Below are positions 1 through 4,924 of a DNA stretch of 6,607 nucleotides, in pieces. This stretch comes from Rubrivirga sp. (lineage in GTDB: Bacteria > Bacteroidota > Rhodothermia > Rhodothermales > Rubricoccaceae). The notes beneath the pieces were generated by a model that was not told the origin of the DNA, searched no databases, and saw only the letters and a program-made list of their open reading frames with translations. Within the stretch, counting starts at the first letter, position 1, and every line of letters starts with the position of its first letter. The stretch lies in NCBI GenBank assembly GCA_012269805.1, contig JAAXJP010000498.1, positions 5,500-12,106 on the forward strand, read 5' to 3'. A program made the translations under genes and the position numbers.

Positions 1-2125
1 CCGCCTCGGCGTCGTGCGGGGCGACCGACACGACCACGCGGCTCTGGGCCTCGCCGAAGAGGACGGCGTCGAGGCGGGCGCTCGTCTCGGGGAGGGCCAC
101 GTCGGCGCCGAGGCCGGCGAAGACGGCGCTCTCGGCAAGGCAGACCGCCAGCCCGCCGTCGGACACGTCGTGTGCGGAGCGGACGAGGCCGGCGCGGATC
201 GCGCCGAGCACGGCGGCGTGGACGGCCTTTTCCTCCTCCAAGTCGAGGTGGGGAGCATCGCCGGTCGTCTGGCCGTGGACGTGCGCGAGGTACTCGCTCG
301 CCTCGATGCCGCCCGTCTGCCACCACCCGGCGGGCGAGATGAGGAGCAGCGCGTCGCCGGGCGCGGCCCACGCGGCCGTCGTCGTGTCGCGCTCAACGTC
401 CTCCACGAGCCCGACCATCCCGATCGTGGGCGTCGGGAAGATGGCGCCGTCGGGGTTCTCGTTGTAGAAGCTCACGTTCCCGCCCGTCACCGGCGTGTCG
501 AAAGCGCGGCACGCGTCGCCCATCCCGCCGACGGCCTCGGTGAACTGCCAGTAGACCTCCGGCTTGTACGGGTTGCCGAAGTTGAGGCAGTTCGTAACCG
601 CGAGGGGCTGGCCGCCGGCGCAGACGACGTTCCGCGCCGCCTCGGCGACGGCGATCCGCCCGCCGCGGCGCGGGTTGAGGTAGACGTAGCGCCCGTTGCA
701 GTCGGTCTTCATGGCGAGGCCGCGCTCGCCGCCGTCGCGTCCGCGCGTGCCCTTGAGGCGGACGACCGCGGCGTCCGTCGGGCCCGGGCCGGAGACGGTG
801 TTCGTGCGGACCTCGTGATCGTACTGCTCGAACACCCACCGCTTCGAGGCCACGTTCGGCGAGCCCATCATCCGGACGAGCACGTCGCTGGCCGTCTCCG
901 CGGTCACGTCCTCCAGCGCGCCGAGGTCGGCGGACCGGGTCGCGTCGAGGTACGTCGGGCGTTTCGTCTCGCGGTGGTAGACCGGCGCGCCGCCGCCGAG
1001 GACCAGCGACTCGGCCGGGACGTCGACCACGAGGTCGCCGTGCCAATAGACGCGGACGCGCTCGGAGTCCGTCACCTCGCCGATCTGGACCGCGTGGAGG
1101 TCCCACTTGTCGAAGACGGCCTCGACCTCCGCCTCGCGGCCCTTCTCGACGACCACGAGCATCCGCTCCTGGCTCTCCGAGAGGAGGATCTCGTAGGGCG
1201 TCATGCCCTCCTCCCGCTGCGGCGTCTTCTCCAGCTGGAGGTCCATCCCGACGCTGCCCTTCTCGCTCATCTCCGACGACGAGCACGTGATGCCGGCCGC
1301 GCCCATGTCCTGCATCCCGACGACCGCGCCCGTCCGGATCGCCTCCAGGCTGGCTTCGAGGAGCAGCTTCTCCGTGAACGGGTCGCCGACCTGGACGCTC
1401 GGCCGCTTCGCCTCGCTCTCCTCCGAGATCTCCTCCGAGGCGAACGTCGCCCCGTGGATCCCGTCGCGCCCGGTCGAGCTGCCGACGATGTAGACCGGGT
1501 TGCCGACGCCCGCCGCCGTCGCCGAGACCGTCTCGCCGACCTTCACGGTCCCCACCGACATCGCGTTGACGAGCGGGTTGCCCTCGTAGGCCGCGTCGAA
1601 CACGACCTCGCCGCCGACCGTCGGGACGCCGAACGAGTTGCCGTAGCCGCCGATCCCGCGGACGACGCCGTCGAAGAGGAACCGCACGCGGGGGGTCTCC
1701 AGGCTCCCGAAGCGGAGGCTATTCAGCGACGCGATCGGCCGGGCGCCCATGGTAAAGATGTCCCGCTGGATCCCGCCGACGCCGGTCGCCGCGCCCTGGT
1801 ACGGCTCGACGGCGCTCGGGTGGTTGTGGCTCTCGATCTTGAAGGCCACGGCCAGCCCGTCGCCGATGTCGACGAGCCCGGCGTTCTCGTCGCCGGCTGC
1901 GGCGAGGAGGTTCTCGCCGTCGCGCGGGAGCGTCTTGAGGAGGGCGATCGAGTTCTTGTACGAGCAGTGCTCGCTCCACATCACCGAGTACACGCCGAGC
2001 TCGGTGTAGGTCGGCGTGCGGCCGAGGATCTCGCAGACGCGGGCGTACTCGCCGTCGGTGAGGCCGTGCTCGCGGGCGAGCTCGAGCGTGACCTCGGGGT
2101 CGTGGGGAAGAGAGACGGGCGGCAT
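1..2125 (-). CDS. purL: Phosphoribosylformylglycinamidine synthase subunit PurL, 3' end cut off by the window edge
   Basis: Catalyses the ATP-dependent conversion of FGAR to FGAM in cytosolic de novo purine synthesis; small-type PurL normally works with PurS and the glutaminase PurQ (neither is in this window). The minus strand reads openly from ATG at 2125 to the left edge, giving 708 codons; the small form is usually about 740-760 residues, so only a short C-terminal piece is missing. Visible hallmarks: SEHCSYKNS (about residues 51-59, candidate catalytic His53), [13 protein letters not shown] (96-108, His100/His102), [12 protein letters not shown] (111-122), NSLRFG (135-140), QDMGAAGIT (272-280), and later [23 protein letters not shown] and [11 protein letters not shown]. 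The length and motifs fit the small PurLQS form, not the ~1300-residue single-chain enzyme. No Shine-Dalgarno precedes the ATG. It is divergent from the DUF805 gene. Identification is very secure; the start is well supported because the N-terminal motif spacing is normal. Confidence 0.97.
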   Translation of the reverse strand, partial: MPPVSLPHDPEVTLELAREHGLTDGEYARVCEILGRTPTYTELGVYSVMWSEHCSYKNSIALLKTLPRDGENLLAAAGDENAGLVDIGDGLAVAFKIESHNHPSAVEPYQGAATGVGGIQRDIFTMGARPIASLNSLRFGSLETPRVRFLFDGVVRGIGGYGNSFGVPTVGGEVVFDAAYEGNPLVNAMSVGTVKVGETVSATAAGVGNPVYIVGSSTGRDGIHGATFASEEISEESEAKRPSVQVGDPFTEKLLLEASLEAIRTGAVVGMQDMGAAGITCSSSEMSEKGSVGMDLQLEKTPQREEGMTPYEILLSESQERMLVVVEKGREAEVEAVFDKWDLHAVQIGEVTDSERVRVYWHGDLVVDVPAESLVLGGGAPVYHRETKRPTYLDATRSADLGALEDVTAETASDVLVRMMGSPNVASKRWVFEQYDHEVRTNTVSGPGPTDAAVVRLKGTRGRDGGERGLAMKTDCNGRYVYLNPRRGGRIAVAEAARNVVCAGGQPLAVTNCLNFGNPYKPEVYWQFTEAVGGMGDACRAFDTPVTGGNVSFYNENPDGAIFPTPTIGMVGLVEDVERDTTTAAWAAPGDALLLISPAGWWQTGGIEASEYLAHVHGQTTGDAPHLDLEEEKAVHAAVLGAIRAGLVRSAHDVSDGGLAVCLAESAVFAGLGADVALPETSARLDAVLFGEAQSRVVVSVAPHDAEA

Positions 2126-2147
2126 CGGGCGCGGGGAAGGCGGGCCC

Positions 2148-2155
2148 GAAAGGTA
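2148..2155 (-). promoter_or_regulatory. Candidate purL promoter -7/-10-like element
   Basis: The minus strand reads TACCTTTC here, beginning 30 nt upstream of the purL ATG. It resembles the Bacteroidota -7 consensus TAnnTTTG at seven of eight positions. I see no convincing TTG-type upstream element at the expected distance, so this rests on one box and its position alone. Confidence 0.3.
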
Positions 2156-2225
2156 CCGGCCGCGCCGGCCCGCCGGTCCCGAACCTCGCCGGCCGGTCGC
2201 TCTTCGTGCAGACTCCCGGCCGCCG

Positions 2226-2256
2226 CCGCCTCGGGGCCGCCGCCGCCCCGAGGCGG
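2226..2256. repeat. GC-rich hairpin in the divergent purL/DUF805 gap, sharing a core with two downstream palindromes
   Basis: Perfect 12-bp inverted repeat: CCGCCTCGGGGC (2226-2237) and GCCCCGAGGCGG (2245-2256), with a 7-nt loop. The outer part of each arm (CCGCCTCGG / CCGAGGCGG) is the same as in the hairpins at 3619-3640 and 4776-4799. Both flanking genes point away from it, so it cannot terminate either one. It may be a dispersed palindromic element, a regulatory structure, or the terminator of an unseen short transcript. Confidence 0.6.
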
Positions 2257-2261
2257 ACGGT

Positions 2262-2296
2262 GTTGACCTCTATTCGCTCGCTTTGCCGTATCTCTG
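2262..2296 (+). promoter_or_regulatory. Candidate promoter of the DUF805 gene
   Basis: GTTGACC at 2262-2268 and TATCTCTG at 2289-2296 resemble, respectively, a TTG-type upstream element and the Bacteroidota TAnnTTTG box (seven of eight positions match). The spacing is a little longer than ideal (20 nt between TTGACC and TATCTC). The stretch is also noticeably more AT-rich than its surroundings. A start of transcription near 2300-2305 would give a leader of roughly 35 nt before the ATG at 2337. Confidence 0.4.
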
Positions 2297-2336
2297 AGCA
2301 GCCCCCCGGCTTCCATCCCCACAGCCCCCTGCCTCC

Positions 2337-2738
2337 ATGGAGTGGTACCTCGACGTCCTCAAAAACCACTACGCCGACTTCGACGGGCGCGCGCGCCGCA
2401 AGGAGTACTGGATGTTCACCCTCATCAACGTGGGGGTCGTGATCGGCCTGTCGATCGTGGCCGGCATCCTCGGCGCCATCTGGGAGCCGCTCGGCTGGCT
2501 CGGCTACCTCGCCTACCTCGCCTACATGCTCGCCGTCCTCGTCCCGGGGATCGCCGTCTCGATCCGGCGGCTCCACGACACGGGCAAGACGGGCTGGCTC
2601 CTCCTCCTCGGGCTCATCCCGCTGCTCAACCTCGTGCTCCTCTACTTCATGATCCTCGAGGGCGATCACGGGCCGAACGAGTACGGCCCGGACCCGAAGG
2701 CCGCCGCCGACCCGGTCATGGGCGACCTCGCGTACTAG
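2337..2738 (+). CDS. DUF805 family inner-membrane protein
   Basis: A 133-residue integral membrane protein of the DUF805 family, whose biochemical role is not established. Signature elements are all present and in order: an N-terminal aromatic/basic motif FDGRARRKEYW (residues 15-25), hydrophobic segments at about 26-49, 52-75 and 86-107, the conserved loop RRLHDTGKTGW (77-87), and a C-terminal GxxGPNEYGPDP motif (about 109-120). Length is typical for the family. There is no cleavable signal peptide; the first helix presumably acts as the membrane signal. The ATG at 2337 is chosen because homologues usually begin only about ten residues before the aromatic/basic motif. A C-rich leader without Shine-Dalgarno precedes it. 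A strong hairpin follows 21 nt after the stop, so it is probably transcribed alone. Family assignment is firm; function unknown. Confidence 0.93.
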   Translation: MEWYLDVLKNHYADFDGRARRKEYWMFTLINVGVVIGLSIVAGILGAIWEPLGWLGYLAYLAYMLAVLVPGIAVSIRRLHDTGKTGWLLLLGLIPLLNLVLLYFMILEGDHGPNEYGPDPKAAADPVMGDLAY

Positions 2739-2759
2739 GCGCGCCTTCCTGTCTCTCCG

Positions 2760-2794
2760 GAGGCCCCCCGCGACGATCGTGCGCGGGGGGCCTC
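2760..2794 (+). terminator. Strong GC hairpin after the DUF805 gene, probable terminator
   Basis: Perfect 13-bp stem: GAGGCCCCCCGCG (2760-2772) pairs with CGCGGGGGGCCTC (2782-2794) around a 9-nt loop. It begins 21 nt after the DUF805 stop codon. No T-run follows, so if it terminates transcription it is not a canonical U-tract terminator. Position and stability argue for transcription ending or mRNA 3'-end protection. Confidence 0.6.
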
Positions 2795-2858
2795 GGTAGG
2801 TCGGGGCGGACCGTCGCCCCCCAGCGCGCGTAGGCCCGGCCCCGCTTCCAGACTGCCC

Positions 2859-3617
2859 GTGCGCCCCTACGTCCTCGCCGAGACCTCCTGGGCCGACGCC
2901 CGCGACGCCGCCTACGACCTCGCCGTCCTGCCGTGGGGCGCGACGGAGCCCCACAACCTCCACCTGCCGTACGCGACGGACGTGATCCTCGCCGGCGGCG
3001 TGGCGACGGAGGCCGCGCGGCGGGCGTGGGAGCGCGGCGCCCGCGTGCTCGTGCTGCCGGCCGTCCCGTTCGGGTCGAACGCGTCGCAGCTCGGCCTCGG
3101 GCCGACCGTCGAGATGCGGCCGTCGACGCAGCGGCTCGTCCTCCGCGACGTGGTCGCCAGCCTGGAGGCGGCCGGGATCGAGCGCCTCGCGATCGTCAAC
3201 GGGCACGGCGGGAACGACTTCAAGCCGATCGTCCGCGAGTTGCAGGCGGGCACCGACGTGTTCCTCTGCGCGCTCGACTGGTGGCGCGCGGCCGACGCGC
3301 GGGCCCACTTCGCCGAGCCCGGCGACCACGCGGGCGCGCTCGAGACGGCCGCCGTGATGCACCTCCGGCCCGACCTCGTCCGCCCGCTCGCCGAGGCCGG
3401 CGACGGCACCGCCCGCCGGTGGCGCGTCGGCGCGTTCAACGAGGGCTGGGCGTGGGCGCCGCGCGACTGGCGCCAGGTCACGGCCGACACGGGCGTCGGC
3501 GACCCGCGCGAGGCGACGCCCGAGGCCGGCGCGGCCTTCGTCGACGCCTGCGCCGAGCGGATCGCGAGCTTTTTCGTGGACCTCGCGGCCATGGACCCGA
3601 CCGACGCCTACGAGTAG
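2859..3617 (+). CDS. Creatininase family metal-dependent amidohydrolase
   Basis: A 252-residue soluble protein of the creatininase (creatinine amidohydrolase) superfamily, which hydrolyses amide or cyclic amide bonds at a binuclear metal site. Sequence evidence: LPWGATEPHNLHLPYATD at residues 24-41 supplies the expected metal ligands (Glu30, His32, Asp41; His35 is also nearby); NGHGGN at 114-119 gives His116; DHAGALETA at 156-164 gives His157 and the family's late Glu (Glu162). Length is typical. The GTG start at 2859 is chosen because the opening MRPYVLAET resembles how I recall homologues of this subfamily beginning, and no better in-frame start is seen nearby. Substrate is unknown: the superfamily includes creatininase, FAPy deformylase (ArfB) and MftE, and this motif variant (E-x-H-N-x-H-L-P-Y) is not diagnostic of any. 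A pterin gene pair lies downstream on the same strand, 95 nt away and beyond a hairpin, so a functional link is only a possibility. Confidence 0.88.
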   Translation: MRPYVLAETSWADARDAAYDLAVLPWGATEPHNLHLPYATDVILAGGVATEAARRAWERGARVLVLPAVPFGSNASQLGLGPTVEMRPSTQRLVLRDVVASLEAAGIERLAIVNGHGGNDFKPIVRELQAGTDVFLCALDWWRAADARAHFAEPGDHAGALETAAVMHLRPDLVRPLAEAGDGTARRWRVGAFNEGWAWAPRDWRQVTADTGVGDPREATPEAGAAFVDACAERIASFFVDLAAMDPTDAYE

Positions 3618-3618
3618 G

Positions 3619-3640
3619 TCCGCCTCGGCACCGAGGCGGA
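3619..3640 (+). terminator. Palindromic hairpin directly after the creatininase gene, copy 1 of a 25-bp repeat
   Basis: TCCGCCTCGG (3619-3628) and CCGAGGCGGA (3631-3640) form a 10-bp perfect inverted repeat with CA between them (in RNA, a 9-bp stem with a GCAC loop). It starts one base after the stop codon. The stretch 3619-3643 matches 4777-4801 at 24 of 25 positions. No T-run follows. Its position fits a terminator or 3'-end stabiliser; its recurrence suggests a shared species-specific element. Confidence 0.55.
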
Positions 3641-3712
3641 GGCCCATCGCGGCGGAGGGGCCGGAACGGCGCGCGCGGCGGGCGGTACCCCGACGGCCCC
3701 CACCGCTCCGCC

Positions 3713-4120
3713 ATGCCGACGGTCTACGTCACCCGGAAGGCCCACTTCAACGCCGCCCACCGCCTCCACAACCCGGACCAGTCCGACGAGTGGAATCGGG
3801 CGACGTTCGGGAAGTGCAACAGCCCCAACTGGCACGGCCACAACTACGAGCTGAGCGTGACCGTGGCCGGCGAGCCCGACCCCGACACCGGCTTCGTGAT
3901 CGACCTCGCCGACCTCAAGCGGACCATCGCCGAGCGCGTCGTCGAGCCGCTCGACCACAAGAACCTGAACCTCGACGTCCCCTTCCTAGAGGGCAAGAAG
4001 ACGTCGACCGAAACGCTGGCGGTCGCGATCTGGGAGCAGCTGGCGCCCCACGTGCCGGGGCTCTACGAGATCGACCTCCGCGAGACGCCCAACAACTCCG
4101 TGACCTACCGTGGCGAGTGA
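3713..4120 (+). CDS. queD: 6-pyruvoyl/6-carboxy-5,6,7,8-tetrahydropterin synthase (QueD/PTPS family)
   Basis: A 135-residue cytosolic T-fold enzyme that acts on dihydroneopterin triphosphate, the product of the overlapping folE. Expected residues are present: zinc ligands His16 (NAAHRL), His41 and His43 (WHGHNY); catalytic Cys35 in [13 protein letters not shown]; the Asp81-His82 pair in LDHKNLN; and the pterin-anchoring Glu124 in RETPNN. The Cys-x5-His-Gly-His spacing equals that of animal 6-pyruvoyltetrahydropterin synthase (FGKC...HGHNY), whereas E. coli QueD has Cys-x3-His. Similar C-x5 proteins are, as I recall, common in Bacteroidota and usually annotated as 6-carboxytetrahydropterin synthase. 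So the family is certain, but whether the product feeds queuosine or a biopterin-like cofactor is not settled by sequence. The ATG at 3713 gives a normal N-terminus; there is no Shine-Dalgarno. The stop codon lies within folE, indicating co-transcription. Confidence 0.93.
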   Translation: MPTVYVTRKAHFNAAHRLHNPDQSDEWNRATFGKCNSPNWHGHNYELSVTVAGEPDPDTGFVIDLADLKRTIAERVVEPLDHKNLNLDVPFLEGKKTSTETLAVAIWEQLAPHVPGLYEIDLRETPNNSVTYRGE

Positions 4121-4763
4121 CGAGACCCCCACGGGCGGCGCGAGCGACCTCGCCGTCCGGGACGCCAGCCCGCTCCTCTATGAGCGGCAGGACGTCTACC
4201 ACGCCGACACCACGGCCGAGCTCGCCGCGCTTTCGAAGCGCCAGCTCGAGCTCGTCGGTGAGGACCCGGAACGGGAGGGCCTCCTGAAGACGCCCGAGCG
4301 CGTCGCGAAGGCCTGGCAGTTTCTCACGCACGGCTACGGGCTCGACCCCGACGAGGTGCTGCGGTCCGCCCTCTTCGCCGAGAGCTACTCCGAGATGGTC
4401 CTCGTCAAGGACATCGAGGTCTACAGCCTCTGCGAGCACCACGCGCTCCCGTTCTTCGGCAAGGCCCACGTGGCGTACATCCCCAACGGCCACATCGTCG
4501 GGCTGAGCAAGATTCCGCGCGTGGTCGACGTGTTCGCGCGGCGGCTCCAGGTCCAGGAGCGCCTCACGCTCGAGGTCCGCGACGCCATCGACCGCGTGCT
4601 GAAGCCGGAGGGCGTGGCCGTCGTGATCGAGGCCCAGCACCTCTGCATGATGATGCGAGGGGCCGAGAAGCAGAACTCGATGACGACGACGAGCGCCATG
4701 AGCGGCGTCTTCCTCGACAACGCGAACACGCGGTCCGAGTTCATGCGGCTCATCGCGGGGTGA
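4110..4763 (+). CDS. folE: GTP cyclohydrolase I (type IA, zinc-dependent)
   Basis: Converts GTP to 7,8-dihydroneopterin triphosphate plus formate, the entry step to folate, queuosine and biopterin-type cofactors; the family acts as a cytosolic homodecamer. The 217-residue length is normal (E. coli 222). Key residues match E. coli numbering with an offset of two: zinc ligands Cys108 and His111 in [16 protein letters not shown], catalytic His110, Ser133-Lys134 (GLSKIPR), Gln149-Glu150 (QVQERLT), His177 and zinc ligand Cys179 in [11 protein letters not shown], and Arg183. The GTG at 4110 overlaps the last 11 nt of the upstream queD frame, which suggests translational coupling; the first ~30 residues are poorly conserved, as is usual, so the exact start is slightly uncertain. 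A palindromic hairpin follows 12 nt after the stop. All catalytic positions look intact, so this should be an active enzyme. Confidence 0.96.
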   Translation: MASDETPTGGASDLAVRDASPLLYERQDVYHADTTAELAALSKRQLELVGEDPEREGLLKTPERVAKAWQFLTHGYGLDPDEVLRSALFAESYSEMVLVKDIEVYSLCEHHALPFFGKAHVAYIPNGHIVGLSKIPRVVDVFARRLQVQERLTLEVRDAIDRVLKPEGVAVVIEAQHLCMMMRGAEKQNSMTTTSAMSGVFLDNANTRSEFMRLIAG

Positions 4764-4775
4764 CCACGTGGGGGG

Positions 4776-4799
4776 CTCCGCCTCGGCGCCGAGGCGGAG
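4776..4799 (+). terminator. Perfect 24-bp palindrome after folE, copy 2 of the 25-bp repeat
   Basis: CTCCGCCTCGGC (4776-4787) is followed directly by its exact reverse complement (4788-4799). It begins 12 nt after the folE stop. Positions 4777-4801 differ from 3619-3643 at only one base. There is no T-run. It probably ends or stabilises the queD-folE transcript. A separate 8-bp palindrome, CCACGTGG, sits at 4764-4771 just after the stop; its meaning is unknown. Confidence 0.6.
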
Positions 4800-4902
4800 G
4801 CAGACGACGCGGACCGCCGGGGCGTTGATGCCGGGCCGCGTGTGGGCACCTCCCGGCCCCGCTGGCGGGGGTCCCGTGAAGGACGGCCCGCGCGGCGCGC
4901 GC

Positions 4903-4910
4903 TAGCTTGA
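4903..4910 (+). promoter_or_regulatory. Candidate -7/-10-like box before the zinc-ribbon/PPC gene
   Basis: TAGCTTGA resembles the Bacteroidota TAnnTTTG box at six of eight positions and lies 22 nt before the GTG at 4925 and 31 nt before the GTG at 4934. The same distance range separates a TA-containing box from the purL and queD starts. The TTG inside it (4907) is in frame with the gene, which makes that TTG a doubtful start codon. Confidence 0.28.
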
Positions 4911-4924
4911 CCGCCCCTCTGCCC

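Noticed and set aside
1..10. CCGCCTCGGC at the left edge, matching the arm of the palindromic repeats
   Set aside because: It lies in purL coding sequence without its inverted partner nearby, and encodes ordinary Ala-Glu-Ala codons; a single arm is not evidence of the element.
14..2266. Long plus-strand open frame (750 codons) opposite purL
   Set aside because: It is the antisense shadow of purL in GC-rich DNA: the translation is Arg/Ala/Asp/Val-rich low-complexity sequence with no recognisable motif, while the minus strand gives a complete, motif-perfect PurL.
1719..3647. Long minus-strand open frame (642 codons) spanning purL's start, the DUF805 gene and the creatininase gene
   Set aside because: It crosses three well-supported genes and two hairpins and has shadow-like composition; its frame is out of register with PurL.
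2933..4120. Single 395-residue frame that runs into the PTPS gene and would suggest an N-terminal fusion
   Set aside because: The extra upstream ~260 residues are an out-of-frame shadow of the creatininase gene; recognisable PTPS sequence begins right at the ATG at 3713.
4800..4906. Possible riboswitch or small RNA in the folE to zinc-ribbon gap
   Set aside because: Only short GC stems (for example CCCCGC/GCGGGG at 4857-4870) are visible; no known aptamer motif is recognised and such stems are expected by chance at this GC content.
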